DNA from: Comamonadaceae bacterium | Lineage (GTDB): Bacteria > Pseudomonadota > Gammaproteobacteria > Burkholderiales > Burkholderiaceae_C | Assembly: GCA_947447985.1 (NCBI GenBank) | Contig: CANFLX010000001.1 | Span: 1 to 64,000 of the forward strand | Direction of reading: 5' to 3' | DNA: 64,000 bases | Shown here: piece after piece, positions 1 to 11,085 of the stretch | Numbering within the stretch: the first letter of the stretch is position 1 | Layout of the letters: each line of letters starts with the position of its first letter | Position numbers and translations under genes: made by a program | The notes under the pieces: generated by a model | The model's database searches: none | Seen by the model: the letters and a program-made list of their open reading frames with translations, nothing else | What the model was told of the DNA's origin: nothing

Positions 1-1
1 A

Positions 2-1549
2 TCGGTGGCCCGCATCGTGTTCCAAAGCGGCGACGTCACCGAAGCGCTGCAGGTGCGCAAGGCGGGCGAGGGCGACCGCAAATCGGGCACCACGGTGCGC
101 GTCTGGCCGGATGCCAAATACTTTGAGTCGGCGGCCCTGCCCATGGCCGAGCTGGTGCACCTGCTGCGCAGCAAGGCGGTGCTGATGCCCGGCGTGAGCG
201 TCTCGCTGCTCAATGAAAAGACCAAAGACAGCCAAACCTGGCTCTACAAAGGCGGCCTGGCGGACTACCTGATGCAGTCCCTGCAAGCCGACCCGGTGAT
301 TCCGCTGTTCAGCGGCGAAGGCTTTGCCGATGCCCAGCACGACAGTTTTGCCGAAGGCGAGGGCGCCATGTGGTGCGTGGCCTTTACCGAAGACGGCAGT
401 CCGGTGCGTGAGAGCTATGTCAACCTGATTCCCACCAGCGCAGGCGGCACGCATGAGAGCGGTTTGCGCGATGGCTTGTTTACCGCGGTCAAAAGCTTTA
501 TTGACATGCACAGCCTGCTGCCCAAGGGCGTCAAGCTGATGCCCGAGGACGTGTTTGCCCGCGCCAGCTATGTGCTGTCGGCCAAAGTGCTTGATCCGCA
601 GTTTCAAGGCCAGATCAAAGAGCGCCTCAATTCGCGCGACGCCGTGCGCCTGGTCTCGGGCTTTGTGCGCCCGGCGCTGGAGCTGTGGCTCAACCAGCAT
701 GTGGACTACGGAAAAAAGCTGGCCGAGCTGGCCATCAAGGCGGCGCAAACCCGCCAGCGCGCCGGACAAAAAGTCGAGAAACGCAAGAGCTCGGGCGTGG
801 CGGTCTTGCCCGGCAAGCTGACCGACTGCGAAAGCCGCGACCTGGCCTACAACGAAGTGTTTCTGGTCGAGGGTGACTCGGCCGGTGGCAGCGCCAAGAT
901 GGGCCGCGACAAAGAAAACCAGGCCATCCTGCCCCTGCGCGGCAAGGTGCTCAACACCTGGGAAGTGGACCGTGACCGCTTGTTTGCCAACACCGAAATC
1001 CACGATATTTCGGTGGCCATCGGTGTCGACCCCCATGGCCCCAATGACACGCCTGACATGAGCGGTCTGCGCTACGGCAAGGTCTGCATTCTGAGCGACG
1101 CCGATGTGGACGGCTCGCACATCCAGGTGCTCTTGTTGACGCTGTTTTTCCGCCACTTTCCCAAGCTCATTGAAGCCGGTCATGTGTTTGTGGCGCGCCC
1201 TCCGCTGTTTCGGGTGGACGCTCCGGCACGTGGCAAAAAGCCCGCGTCCAAGGCCTATGCGCTGGACGAGGGCGAGCTCACCGCCATCCTGGACAAACTG
1301 CGCAAAGAAGGCGTGCGCGAAGGCGCCTGGAGCATCAGCCGCTTCAAGGGCCTGGGCGAGATGAACGCCGAGCAACTGTGGGACACCACGCTCAACCCCG
1401 ACACGCGCCGTTTGCTGCCTGTCGCATTGGGCGCAATCGACTTCGGCCAGACAGAGGCCTTGATCACCAAGCTCATGGGCAAAGGCGAGGCCGCCGCCCG
1501 CCGCGAGCTCATGGAAATCCACGGGGATTCGGTTGAAATTGACGTCTGA
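2..1549 (+). CDS. parE: DNA topoisomerase IV subunit B, 5'-truncated by window edge
   Basis: Open frame runs in from the window start; GyrB/ParE motifs (LIPTSAGGTHESGLRDGL, VEGDSAGGSAKMGRDKENQAILPLRGKVLN, SDADVDGSHI, RFKGLGEMNAEQLW); parC lies downstream. Confidence 0.93.
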   Translation, partial: SVARIVFQSGDVTEALQVRKAGEGDRKSGTTVRVWPDAKYFESAALPMAELVHLLRSKAVLMPGVSVSLLNEKTKDSQTWLYKGGLADYLMQSLQADPVIPLFSGEGFADAQHDSFAEGEGAMWCVAFTEDGSPVRESYVNLIPTSAGGTHESGLRDGLFTAVKSFIDMHSLLPKGVKLMPEDVFARASYVLSAKVLDPQFQGQIKERLNSRDAVRLVSGFVRPALELWLNQHVDYGKKLAELAIKAAQTRQRAGQKVEKRKSSGVAVLPGKLTDCESRDLAYNEVFLVEGDSAGGSAKMGRDKENQAILPLRGKVLNTWEVDRDRLFANTEIHDISVAIGVDPHGPNDTPDMSGLRYGKVCILSDADVDGSHIQVLLLTLFFRHFPKLIEAGHVFVARPPLFRVDAPARGKKPASKAYALDEGELTAILDKLRKEGVREGAWSISRFKGLGEMNAEQLWDTTLNPDTRRLLPVALGAIDFGQTEALITKLMGKGEAAARRELMEIHGDSVEIDV

Positions 1550-1567
1550 GTTTGAAACTCCATTGAA

Positions 1568-1588
1568 GTACACACATTTTGGATGTAC
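1568..1588. promoter_or_regulatory. Candidate VapBC operator (inverted repeat GTACA-N11-TGTAC)
   Basis: Inverted repeat in the short AT-richer gap between the parE stop and the vapB start. Confidence 0.35.
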
Positions 1589-1614
1589 ATTAAGATGATT
1601 CAGTCCCACGGAGA

Positions 1615-1878
1615 GTGATGATGGATACCACTGCCAAAGTGTTCACCAATGGCAACAGCCAGGCCGTGCGCCTGCCCAAGCTGTTTCGCCTCGATGCGTC
1701 GGAGGTGTGGATCCGCCGCGACGAAAGCACGGGCGAGCTCATTCTTCGCCCCAAACCCAGCGACGCCGAGCGCCAAGCGCAATTGCGTGAGCTGCTGGCC
1801 TTGGTGGACAGCAACACCGACCGCACTGAATTCCTGCCACCACGCGCGCCGGAGCTGCCGCGCAACCCCTTGGCCTGA
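1615..1878 (+). CDS. Antitoxin, VapB/VagC-like (AbrB/SpoVT fold)
   Basis: Small protein with TAKVFTNGNSQAVRLPKLFRL motif typical of VapB/VagC antitoxins; immediately upstream of a PIN-domain gene. Confidence 0.85.
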   Translation: MMMDTTAKVFTNGNSQAVRLPKLFRLDASEVWIRRDESTGELILRPKPSDAERQAQLRELLALVDSNTDRTEFLPPRAPELPRNPLA

Positions 1879-1894
1879 TTCAAAGCCATAGAAC

Positions 1895-2314
1895 ATGACA
1901 GCGCGTTACCTGGCCGACAGCAACATCCTGAGCGACTTCATTCGCGGCGGCTATGCGGACTTGCGGGCCCGCATGGCCGAAGAGTTGGCGCGCCAGACCG
2001 TGGTCACCTCCGCCATTTGCCGTGCCGAACTGCGCTTCGGTCAAAGCGCTCTGGACGCGCCTGACAAGCGCCGCCGCATGATCGACCTGTGCCTGCAGCA
2101 AGTGCCCGCCTTGCCCTGGACCGACGCGGTGGCCGATGCCTATGGCCCCTTGGCGCACAAACTGCGCCAGCTGGGGCGCCCGATTGGCGCGATGGACACC
2201 TTGATTGCCGCCCACGCCCTGGCCGAAGGCCTGGTGCTGGTCACCCACAACACCCGGCACTTTGACGGTGTCGAGGGCTTGCGTGTTGAAGACTGGGCGG
2301 CGACGCCTCCCTGA
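1895..2314 (+). CDS. vapC: PIN-domain toxin, VapC family ribonuclease
   Basis: YLADSNILSDFI N-terminus, conserved acidic residues (ICRAELRFG, GAMDTLIAAHAL, VTHNTRHFDGVEGL); paired with VapB-like gene. Confidence 0.88.
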   Translation: MTARYLADSNILSDFIRGGYADLRARMAEELARQTVVTSAICRAELRFGQSALDAPDKRRRMIDLCLQQVPALPWTDAVADAYGPLAHKLRQLGRPIGAMDTLIAAHALAEGLVLVTHNTRHFDGVEGLRVEDWAATPP

Positions 2315-2361
2315 GGCTCGCGCTTTCCGAATTTGTTTCGTTCCCCTTTGAACCCTACTGA

Positions 2362-4764
2362 ATGACCGACCAACCTATTCTCGACCTCGCGCCCGCATCT
2401 GAAGGCGACGACCAGCTCAACCTTGCCAACTATGCGCAGCGCGCTTATTTGGAATACGCCCTCAGCGTGGTCAAAGGCCGCGCCTTGCCCGATGTGTGCG
2501 ACGGCCAAAAGCCGGTGCAGCGCAGAATTTTGTACAGCATGTCGCGCATGGGCCTGGGCTTTGGCGGGGCCAATGGCAATACCGGCGCCAAGCCCGTCAA
2601 AAGCGCCCGCGTGGTGGGCGATGTGCTGGGCCGCTTCCATCCCCATGGCGACCAGGCGGCCTATGACGCCCTGGTGCGCATGGCCCAGGATTTTTCGCAG
2701 CGCTATCCGCTGATTGACGGGCAGGGCAATTTTGGTTCGCGTGACGGCGACGGCGCGGCCGCCATGCGGTACACCGAGGCGCGGCTGGCCAAAATCACCA
2801 GCCTCTTGCTCGACGAGATTGACCAGGGCACGGTGGACTTCCAGCCCAATTACGACGGCTCTACCGAAGAGCCGCGTCAGTTGCCAGCCCGTCTGCCGTT
2901 TTCCTTGCTCAATGGCGCCAGCGGCATTGCAGTGGGCTTGGCCACCGAGATTCCCAGCCACAACCTGCGCGAGATTGCCGACGCCTGTGTGGCGCTGGTC
3001 AAGTCCCCCAAGCTGTCGGACGCTGAGCTTTATGCCTTGGTACCAGGGCCGGACTACCCTGGGGGCGCACAAGTCATCAGCCCGGCATCAGACATTGCCG
3101 AGGCCTACCGCACGGGACGTGGCTCGCTAAAAGTGCGGGCGCGCTGGAAAATTGAAGATCTGGCGCGCGGCCAGTGGCAACTGGTGGTTACCGAGCTGCC
3201 GCCGGGTGTGAGCAGCCAGCGCGTGCTCGAAGAAATTGAAGAGCTGACCAACCCCAAGGTCAAGGCCGGCAAAAAAGCCCTGTCGCTGGACCAGACCCAG
3301 CTCAAGGCCAGCATGCTGGCGGTGCTGGACGTGGTGCGCGACGAATCGGGCAAAGAAAACGCGGTGCGTCTGGTGTTCGAGCCCAAGACCAGCCGCATTG
3401 AGCAACAAGAACTCATCACCGCGCTGCTGGCCCATACCAGCCTGGAAACCTCCAGCCCCATCAACCTGACCATGGTGGGCTTGGACGGGCGGCCCACCCA
3501 GAAGTCGTTCCGGCAAATGCTGACCGAGTGGATTGCGTTTCGCCAAAGCACGATTGAAAAGCGCTCGCGCCACCGCCTGGGCAAGGTGCTGGACCGCATC
3601 CATATTCTGGAGGGACGCCAGCTGGTGCTGCTCAATATCGACGAGGTGATTGCCATTATTCGCCAGTCGGACGAGCCCAAGTCTGCACTGATGGCGCGCT
3701 TCAACTTGAGCGAGCGCCAGGCCGAAGACATTTTGGAAATCCGCCTGCGCCAGTTGGCACGGCTGGAGGCGATCAAGATCGAGCAAGAGCTCTCGGAGCT
3801 GCGCAGCGAGCAGCAAAAACTCGAAGAAATTTTGGGCAATCCGTCGGCCCTGCGTCGTCTGATGGTCAAAGAGATCGAGGCCGACGCCAAGACCTTTGCC
3901 GACCCCCGCCGCACCCTGATTCAGGAAGAGAAAAAAGCGGTGGCCGAGGTCAAGATCATGGACGAACCGGTGACCGTGGTGGTCAGCGACAAAGGTTGGG
4001 TGCGTGCCCGCAGCGGCCACGGCCACGAGGCGGCCAGCTTTGCCTTCAAAGCGGGCGATGCGCTGTACGGCACCTTTGAGTGCCGCAGCGTGGACACCCT
4101 GTTGGCTTTTGGCTCAAACGGGCGCGTGTATTCGGTCGCTGTGTCTTTGCTGCCCGGCGGGCGGGGCGATGGCCAGCCGCTGACCAGCCTGATTGAGCTC
4201 GAATCCGGCACCCGGGTGCTGCACTACTTTGCCGGTGCGGGGAGCGCGCAATTGCTGCTCTCGGGCAGCGGCGGCTATGGCTTTATCGCCTCGGTGGAGC
4301 ACATGGTGTCGCGCCAAAAGGCGGGCAAGGCGTTTATCAGTTGCAATGACGGTGAAACCGTGTGTGCGCCATCTCTGGTGTCGGGGGCCAGTCTGCCCCA
4401 AGGGCCCGCTTCCGCACCAACGGTTGCCGCGCCCAATACCACGCGTGCGGCTGTGCTGCCGGCCACAGACGTGGCCTGTGCCTCCACGCTGGGGCGCATC
4501 TTGACCTTCAAGTTGTCCGAACTCAAAACCATGGAAAAAGGCGGTCGCGGCCTGATGCTGCTGGCGCTGGAAGACAAAGACACTTTGGCAGGTGCCGCAG
4601 CCTACACCCGCAGTGTGCGCATTGCAGGCCTGGGGCGGGGCGGCAAGCAGCGCGAAGAAACGCTGGAAATCCGCAGCCTCAACAATGCCCGTTCACCCCG
4701 GGCTCGCAAAGGAAAAGCCGCCGACCTCGGCTTCAAACCACAATCGGTAACGCGCGTCGAATAG
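2362..4764 (+). CDS. parC: DNA topoisomerase IV subunit A
   Basis: 800 aa; [38 protein letters not shown] and RYTEARL active-site region; partner parE upstream. Confidence 0.95.
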   Translation: MTDQPILDLAPASEGDDQLNLANYAQRAYLEYALSVVKGRALPDVCDGQKPVQRRILYSMSRMGLGFGGANGNTGAKPVKSARVVGDVLGRFHPHGDQAAYDALVRMAQDFSQRYPLIDGQGNFGSRDGDGAAAMRYTEARLAKITSLLLDEIDQGTVDFQPNYDGSTEEPRQLPARLPFSLLNGASGIAVGLATEIPSHNLREIADACVALVKSPKLSDAELYALVPGPDYPGGAQVISPASDIAEAYRTGRGSLKVRARWKIEDLARGQWQLVVTELPPGVSSQRVLEEIEELTNPKVKAGKKALSLDQTQLKASMLAVLDVVRDESGKENAVRLVFEPKTSRIEQQELITALLAHTSLETSSPINLTMVGLDGRPTQKSFRQMLTEWIAFRQSTIEKRSRHRLGKVLDRIHILEGRQLVLLNIDEVIAIIRQSDEPKSALMARFNLSERQAEDILEIRLRQLARLEAIKIEQELSELRSEQQKLEEILGNPSALRRLMVKEIEADAKTFADPRRTLIQEEKKAVAEVKIMDEPVTVVVSDKGWVRARSGHGHEAASFAFKAGDALYGTFECRSVDTLLAFGSNGRVYSVAVSLLPGGRGDGQPLTSLIELESGTRVLHYFAGAGSAQLLLSGSGGYGFIASVEHMVSRQKAGKAFISCNDGETVCAPSLVSGASLPQGPASAPTVAAPNTTRAAVLPATDVACASTLGRILTFKLSELKTMEKGGRGLMLLALEDKDTLAGAAAYTRSVRIAGLGRGGKQREETLEIRSLNNARSPRARKGKAADLGFKPQSVTRVE

Positions 4765-4794
4765 CACGCCGTACCGCAGAAAAAAAGGCACGCC

Positions 4795-6267
4795 ATGTAC
4801 CTCGGAATGGACCTCGGCACCTCCGGCATCAAAGTGCTGTTGCTGGACGACCAAAACCGCATATGCGCCACGGCCGATGCGCCTTTGACCGTGCAGCAGC
4901 CACAGCCTCACTGGAGTGAGCAGGCCCCTGCGGCCTGGTGGAGTGCGCTGGAGCAGGCCGTGGGCAAGTTGCGTGCCACAGCGCCCCAGGCCTGGGCGCA
5001 AGTGCGTGCGATCGGTTTGTCCGGCCAAATGCACGGTGCGGTGGTGCTCGACGCCGCAGGCAAAGTGCTGCGCCCCGCGATTTTGTGGAACGATGGCCGG
5101 TCTGCGGCCGAATGCGTGGCGCTGGAGGCGGCCGTGCCGAATTCGCGCCAGATCACTGGCAACCTGGCCATGCCCGGATTCACTGCGCCCAAGCTCCTGT
5201 GGTTGCGCAGCCATGAGGCGGCGCTCTTTTCCCAGATCCGCCAGGTGCTGTTGCCCAAAGATTGGCTCGGTTTGCAACTCACCGGCGAAGCCGTGAGCGA
5301 GATGTCTGACGCCGCAGGCACGCTCTGGCTGGATGTCGCCCGCCGCCAATGGAGCGCCGAGATGCTGGCGGCCTGTGGGCTGAATGCGTCGCACATGCCG
5401 CGCTTGGTCGAGGGCAGCGCGTCGCGTGGCGCGTTGTTGCCCGCCTTGGCCCAGCGCTGGGGCCTGCCCGAAGGTATCTGCGTGGCAGGCGGGGGCGGTG
5501 ACAACGCCGCCAGCGCCGTGGGCGTCGGTGCGGTGCAGGCAGGCCAGGGCTTCGTGTCCCTGGGCACCTCGGGGGTGCTGTTTTTGGTCGGGGCGTCCTA
5601 CCAGGCAGCGCCGGAATTGGCGGTGCATGCTTTTGCCCATGCGCTGCCGCAGCGCTGGCACCAGATGGCGGTCATGCTCAGCGCAGCCAGCGCCATCGGT
5701 TGGGTCGCGCAGCTCACCGGCAGCGCCAGTGAGGCGGATTTGTCAGCGGCGGTGGATGCACTCAGCCCGGCCCAGCGTGCCCGTGCACCGATTTTTTTGC
5801 CCTACCTGAGTGGCGAGCGCACGCCGCACAACAACCCGCAGGCCAGTGGCACTTTCATCGGTTTGCGCAGCGACCATGGCGCGGCCGATCTGGGTTATGC
5901 GGTGATGGAAGGCGTGTGTTTCGGCCTGATGGATGGCCAAGCCGCCATGGCCCAGGGCGCAGCGGCCAGCCAAGCCCCGGGGCCCACACTGAGCTTGGTC
6001 GGCGGCGGCGCCCGCAGTGACGCCTGGGGCCAGATGCTGGCCAGTGGTTTGAACTGTTCGCTCCAACGTCCTATCGGTGCGCATGCCGCTGCCGCGCTGG
6101 GCGCAGCACGCCTGGCCTGGATGGCCGACGGCGGCACTCTGGAAGAAGTTTGCCAAGCCCTGCCCGCAAGCCACACCTTTGTGCCCGACGCTGAGCAGCG
6201 TGCCTTGCTCCTGACGCGCTATGCACGCTTTCGTGCGCTGTATCCGGCCTTGCGCGCTTTGTTTTAA
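4795..6267 (+). CDS. xylB: Xylulokinase (FGGY carbohydrate kinase)
   Basis: MYLGMDLGTSGIKVLLLDDQ, GLSGQMHGAV, LWNDGRSAAEC, YLSGERTPHNNP. Confidence 0.87.
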   Translation: MYLGMDLGTSGIKVLLLDDQNRICATADAPLTVQQPQPHWSEQAPAAWWSALEQAVGKLRATAPQAWAQVRAIGLSGQMHGAVVLDAAGKVLRPAILWNDGRSAAECVALEAAVPNSRQITGNLAMPGFTAPKLLWLRSHEAALFSQIRQVLLPKDWLGLQLTGEAVSEMSDAAGTLWLDVARRQWSAEMLAACGLNASHMPRLVEGSASRGALLPALAQRWGLPEGICVAGGGGDNAASAVGVGAVQAGQGFVSLGTSGVLFLVGASYQAAPELAVHAFAHALPQRWHQMAVMLSAASAIGWVAQLTGSASEADLSAAVDALSPAQRARAPIFLPYLSGERTPHNNPQASGTFIGLRSDHGAADLGYAVMEGVCFGLMDGQAAMAQGAAASQAPGPTLSLVGGGARSDAWGQMLASGLNCSLQRPIGAHAAAALGAARLAWMADGGTLEEVCQALPASHTFVPDAEQRALLLTRYARFRALYPALRALF

Positions 6268-6276
6268 GCCCCAGCC

Positions 6277-7452
6277 ATGCAAAAAAAGATACTGGTGGTG
6301 GGTGGCGGCATCGGCGGCTTGGCCACGGCCTTGGCCTGCGGCGCGCGGGGAATGGGCGTGCAGCTCATCGAGAAAAAGCCGCTGTTTTCCGAAGTGGGTG
6401 CGGGCATTCAGCTCAGCCCCAACGTGGTGCGGCTGTTGGAAGGCTGGGGCCTGGGGCCCGGGCTGGACGCGCTGGCTTGCTTTCCGCCATTGCTGCAGGT
6501 GCGCAGCGCCGAGTCCGCTGCTCTGTTGGGGCAGCTTGCGCTGGGTGCGCGCGCGGTGCAGCGCTATGGCGCGCGTTACGCCACCATCGCCCGGGCCGAT
6601 CTGCACCAGCTCTTGCTGACGGCTGTGGAAGCCCAAGGGACGACCCAGCTGATGTTGAACAACGCCATGCTCCACGCCAGCCAGGACAGCAACGCGGTGC
6701 AAATCAACTCCACCGACGGCCACCAACGCCGCAGCAATGTGCTGATCGGTGCCGACGGCTTGTGGAGCAACGTGCGCGACTTTGTGCGCAGCGATGCCCA
6801 GCCCACATTCACAGGCCACCTGGCCTACCGCGCCATGGTGCCGCAGGCTGGTTTGCCGCAGGCGCTGCGCAGCGAAGTGGTGACTGCCTGGCTCGGTCCC
6901 CGGTTTCATGCGGTGCAGTACCCCGTGCATGGCGGTCAATGGCTGAACGTGGTGGTCATCGTCGAAGGTCCTGCGCCTGACGACAGGGCGCATTGGGACC
7001 ACGAGGCCACCGCCCTCGACCTGAGCACACACCTGAAGGAGGCGGCCACGCCGCTGCAAGACCTCGTGGCTGCCATCAAGACCTGGCGGCTCTGGCCGCT
7101 CAACGGCCTGCCCCCTGTGCGCGGCCCCCAGGAGTTGGCGTTCGGACGCATTGCGCTGATGGGCGACGCGGCCCACCCCATGCTGCCCTACCTGGCCCAA
7201 GGGGCCGGCATGGCGATCGAAGATGCGGCCAGCCTCGCCGAGAGCCTGTCCACGCCCGGTCTGGGTGATGTGGCTGCGCTGGAACACTATGCCCACACCC
7301 GCTGGCGGCGCAACGCGCGGGTGCAAGTGCGAGCACAGCGCAACGGCGAGATTTTTCACGCAAGCGGCGTGCAGCGCTGGGGCCGCGATGTGGCAATGCG
7401 TGTGTTGGGCCAGCGCTTGCTGGATGTGCCTTGGCTGTACGCGGGCGGCTGA
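6277..7452 (+). CDS. FAD-dependent aromatic-ring monooxygenase (UbiH/salicylate hydroxylase-like)
   Basis: N-terminal GGGIGGLATAL Rossmann motif, LIGADGLWSNVR, GDAAHPMLPYLAQGAGMAIEDA. Confidence 0.85.
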   Translation: MQKKILVVGGGIGGLATALACGARGMGVQLIEKKPLFSEVGAGIQLSPNVVRLLEGWGLGPGLDALACFPPLLQVRSAESAALLGQLALGARAVQRYGARYATIARADLHQLLLTAVEAQGTTQLMLNNAMLHASQDSNAVQINSTDGHQRRSNVLIGADGLWSNVRDFVRSDAQPTFTGHLAYRAMVPQAGLPQALRSEVVTAWLGPRFHAVQYPVHGGQWLNVVVIVEGPAPDDRAHWDHEATALDLSTHLKEAATPLQDLVAAIKTWRLWPLNGLPPVRGPQELAFGRIALMGDAAHPMLPYLAQGAGMAIEDAASLAESLSTPGLGDVAALEHYAHTRWRRNARVQVRAQRNGEIFHASGVQRWGRDVAMRVLGQRLLDVPWLYAGG

Positions 7453-7467
7453 GGCAGCCGGCGCGTT

Positions 7468-8778
7468 TTAAGTCACCGCGTGCTGCCGATTGAACTGCGG
7501 CTGCTTCCATTCTTCACTGGCTAATACCTGGCGCAGTTGCTCGACCGCATTCCAAACCTCTTCAAAGCCGATGTACAGCGGCGTCAGGCCGAAGCGCAAG
7601 ATGTCTTTGTGCACGCCGCCATCGCCCGCGCGGAAGTCGCCAATTACGCCGCGCGCGATCAGCGCTTGCATGATGGCAAACGCGCCGGAGCCTAAAGTGC
7701 CGCCCGCTGCATGTTCGCGTGTCAGGCAGACTTGCGAGCCCCGCTGGCTATGGTCGCGCGGAGTGGCCAGTCCCAGCCCAAAGCCCCGGCAGCGTTCTTC
7801 CACCAGAGCAATGAACAAGTCGGTCAAGGCCAGTGATTTGGCGCGCAGCGCGGCCATGCCGCCCAGGGGCTCTGCGGCTTTGAAGCCGTCCAAACCGCAC
7901 TCCAGCAGCGACAGGCTCACGATGGGTTGGGTGCCGCACTGGTAGCGCTGAATGCCCGCTGCAGGCTGGTAGTCGGATGTGAAGGCAAACGGCGCGGCGT
8001 GGCCCCACCAGCCGGAGAGTGGCTGCACAAACGGCAGGTCGGTGCGCTGGGCGTGTGTGGGGTGAACCCACACAAAAGCAGGCGCGCCGGGCCCGCCATT
8101 GAGGTATTTGTAGCCGCAACCCACCGCGAAGTCTGCACCAGCGCCGGTTAAATCGACGGGCACCGCGCCTGCGCTGTGGGCCAGGTCCCACGCCACCATC
8201 CCGCCAGCCGCATGGGCGGCTTGGGTCAGGGCGGCCATGTCGTGCATGGCCCCTGTGCGGTAGTTCACATGGGTGAGCATCAGCACCGCCAGGTCGTGGT
8301 TCAGGTGCGCCGCAATCTCGTGCGGCTCCACCAGCACCAACGTGTAGCCGCGCTGGGCGCACAGGCCTTCGGCGATGTACAGGTCGGTCGGAAAGTTGCT
8401 GCGCTCGCTCAGCACCACGCGGCGCGCGGGGCGGTCGGCATGCGCGATGGACAGCGCGGCGGACAGCACTTTGTACAGGTTGATCGACGTGGTGTCGGTG
8501 GCCACCACTTCGCCGGGGCCTGCGCCAATCAGCGGCGCAATCTGGTCGCCCAGGCGCTGGGGCAGGTCAAACCAGCCCGCCGTGTTCCAGGAACGAATCA
8601 GGCCCTGGCCCCATTCCTGGCTCACCACCTGGGCGGCGCGGGCAGCGGCGGTCTTGGGGCTCACGCCCAGCGAGTTGCCGTCGAGATAAATCAGGCCCTC
8701 GGGTATCGAAAACAGATCGCGCAATGAGCGCAGCGGGTCAGCGGCGTCGCGCGCCTGGCAGTCTTGCAATGTGGTCAT
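7468..8778 (-). CDS. kynU: Kynureninase
   Basis: [49 protein letters not shown]-lysine region. Confidence 0.92.
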   Translation of the reverse strand: MTTLQDCQARDAADPLRSLRDLFSIPEGLIYLDGNSLGVSPKTAAARAAQVVSQEWGQGLIRSWNTAGWFDLPQRLGDQIAPLIGAGPGEVVATDTTSINLYKVLSAALSIAHADRPARRVVLSERSNFPTDLYIAEGLCAQRGYTLVLVEPHEIAAHLNHDLAVLMLTHVNYRTGAMHDMAALTQAAHAAGGMVAWDLAHSAGAVPVDLTGAGADFAVGCGYKYLNGGPGAPAFVWVHPTHAQRTDLPFVQPLSGWWGHAAPFAFTSDYQPAAGIQRYQCGTQPIVSLSLLECGLDGFKAAEPLGGMAALRAKSLALTDLFIALVEERCRGFGLGLATPRDHSQRGSQVCLTREHAAGGTLGSGAFAIMQALIARGVIGDFRAGDGGVHKDILRFGLTPLYIGFEEVWNAVEQLRQVLASEEWKQPQFNRQHAVT

Positions 8779-8785
8779 GCAGGTC

Positions 8786-9697
8786 TTAGTCCAAGCGGCC
8801 GAGCAGCAGGTATTCCATCAGCGCTTTTTGCACATGCATGCGGTTTTCTGCCTCGTCCCAGACCACGCTCTGCGGCCCGTCAATCACGTCGGCGTCTACC
8901 TCTTCACCCCGGTGCGCAGGCAGGCAGTGCATGAACAAGGCGTCGCTGGCGGCGGCAGCCATCATGGTGTTGCTCACGCGCCAGGAGGCAAATGCTTTCA
9001 TACGCGCCTCGTTTTCAGCCTCGTAGCCCATGCTGGTCCACACATCGGTGGTCACCAGATCGGCGCCCGCGCAGGCGCTCAAGGGGTCGTCAAACACGCG
9101 GTAGCTGTCGGCGGAGCGCAGTCCTGCAACCGATTGGTCAATTTCATAGCCGCTGGGCGTGCTTACATGCACGGTAAAGCCCAGCAAATCCGCCGCTTGT
9201 AGCCAGGTGTTGGCCATGTTGTTGCCATCGCCCACCCAGGCCACAGTCTTGCCCGCAATCGAGCCACGGTGTTCTATGTAGGTAAAGATGTCCGCCAAAA
9301 TTTGGCAAGGATGGAACTCATTGGTCAGGCCGTTGATCACCGGCACGCGCGAGTGGGCGGCAAAGCGCTCAATCTTGGTTTGCTCGTAGGTGCGGATCAT
9401 CACCAAGTCGGTCATGCGGCTGATGACTTTGGCGCTGTCTTCGATCGGTTCGGCCCGACCCAGCTGGCTATCGCCGGTGGTCAGATGCACCACGCTGCCA
9501 CCCAGCTGGTACATGCCGGCCTCAAAACTCACACGGGTGCGGGTCGATGCTTTCTCAAAAATCATGGCCAGCGTGCGGTCGGCCAGCGTGTGGTGCTTTT
9601 CGTAGGACTTGAACTTCTTTTTGATCAGCGCGGCGCGGGCAAAAACGTAGTTGCATTCGTCTGCGCTCAGGTCATTGAATTGCAGGTAGTGCTTCAT
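8786..9697 (-). CDS. argF: Ornithine carbamoyltransferase
   Basis: [47 protein letters not shown]. Confidence 0.95.
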   Translation of the reverse strand: MKHYLQFNDLSADECNYVFARAALIKKKFKSYEKHHTLADRTLAMIFEKASTRTRVSFEAGMYQLGGSVVHLTTGDSQLGRAEPIEDSAKVISRMTDLVMIRTYEQTKIERFAAHSRVPVINGLTNEFHPCQILADIFTYIEHRGSIAGKTVAWVGDGNNMANTWLQAADLLGFTVHVSTPSGYEIDQSVAGLRSADSYRVFDDPLSACAGADLVTTDVWTSMGYEAENEARMKAFASWRVSNTMMAAAASDALFMHCLPAHRGEEVDADVIDGPQSVVWDEAENRMHVQKALMEYLLLGRLD

Positions 9698-9719
9698 GGG
9701 TGGAGCTTTCCAAAGACGT

Positions 9720-10934
9720 TCAGGCCGCCAAAAACGCGCGGATCAGGGGGCACAAAATGGCCACGATTTCATCGGCCTCGGCGGAGGTCAGGATGAGCGA
9801 GGGCACCAGGCGCACCACCGAGTCCGCCGTCACGCTGATCAAGAGCCCGTGGTCGGCGCATTGCTGGGTGAGGGCGCCGCAAGGCTTGGACAACTCAATG
9901 CCCAGCATCAGGCCCTGGCCGCGCACTTCTTTGACCGCGCCACTGGCCAGTTCTGCGCTCAAGGCCGCCTTCAGTCCGGCCTGCAGATGGGCGCCCACGG
10001 TGGCCGCGTTGGCCAGCAAACCATCGCGCTCCATGATGCGGATGGTCTCCACCCCGGCACGCATGGCCAAGGGGTTGCCCCCAAACGTGGTGCCATGGTT
10101 GCCCACGCCAAAAATATGCGCTGCGCGCGGGCCCGCCACCACGGCGCCGACCGGCACGCCGGAGCCCAGGCCTTTGGCCAGGGGCATCACGTCCGGCACG
10201 ATGCCTGCCCACTGGTGGGCAAACCACTTGCCGGTGCGGCCCATGCCGCACTGCACTTCGTCAATCATCAAGAGCCAATCGCGCTCGTCACACAGGGCGC
10301 GCAATTGGCGCAGGTAGTCCATGTGCAAGGGGTTGACGCCGCCTTCGCCTTGAATGGCTTCGACAAACACGGCCACCACGTTGTTATTGCCCGCAGTGGC
10401 GGTTTGCAGGGCGGTGATGTCGTTGAGCGGTACACGGACAAAGCCTTCGACCAGCGGGCCAAACCCCGCCTGCACTTTGGGGTTGCCCGTGGCGCTCAGG
10501 GTGGCAATGCTGCGGCCATGAAAGGCCTTGTCAAACACCACGACTTCGGGCCGCTCAATGCCCTTGTCATGGCCAAATTTGCGCGCGAGCTTGAGTGCGG
10601 CCTCGTTGGCCTCCAGGCCCGTAGAGCAGAAAAACACGTTTGTCATGCCCGAGAGCGCGACCAGCTTGGCGGCCAGCGCTTCTTGCAGGGGGACGTGGTA
10701 GTAATTGGAGGTGTGGATCAGTTGGGTGAGCTGGTGCTGCAAGGCCGGCACCAAATCGGGGTGGTTGTGGCCCAAGGTGTTGACCGCAATGCCGCCCAGC
10801 GCGTCGAGGTATTGCTTGCCCTGCGTGTCCCACACCCGGCAGCCCTGGCCGTGGCTGAGCGCGATGGGCAAACGGCCATAGGTGGTCATCACATGGGGCG
10901 AAGAAGCGGCGGGGACGGACGTGGCGGCGGTCAT
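9720..10934 (-). CDS. argD: Acetylornithine aminotransferase-type class III aminotransferase
   Basis: GGIAVNTLGHNHP, FCSTGLEANEAALKLARK, DEVQCGMGRTGKWFA; adjacent to argF. Start placed at MTAATSVPAASS rather than the longest ORF start at 11105. Confidence 0.88.
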   Translation of the reverse strand: MTAATSVPAASSPHVMTTYGRLPIALSHGQGCRVWDTQGKQYLDALGGIAVNTLGHNHPDLVPALQHQLTQLIHTSNYYHVPLQEALAAKLVALSGMTNVFFCSTGLEANEAALKLARKFGHDKGIERPEVVVFDKAFHGRSIATLSATGNPKVQAGFGPLVEGFVRVPLNDITALQTATAGNNNVVAVFVEAIQGEGGVNPLHMDYLRQLRALCDERDWLLMIDEVQCGMGRTGKWFAHQWAGIVPDVMPLAKGLGSGVPVGAVVAGPRAAHIFGVGNHGTTFGGNPLAMRAGVETIRIMERDGLLANAATVGAHLQAGLKAALSAELASGAVKEVRGQGLMLGIELSKPCGALTQQCADHGLLISVTADSVVRLVPSLILTSAEADEIVAILCPLIRAFLAA

Positions 10935-11085
10935 GGTCAAACTCCGGGGAGGGCTCAAAACAAAGCAGCCCAACGCAGGTTGGGCCGTGACCGGTAATTT
11001 TAGGCGCTGGCGAGCAGGTAAAATGATGGTGCAGCGCAGCACGCGGGGCGTGACGCCCAGCGTTTGGGCCTTTTCACCACACTCC

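Noticed and set aside
5743-7359. 538-aa ORF on - strand
   Set aside because: Antisense to xylB and the FAD monooxygenase; spans two confident genes
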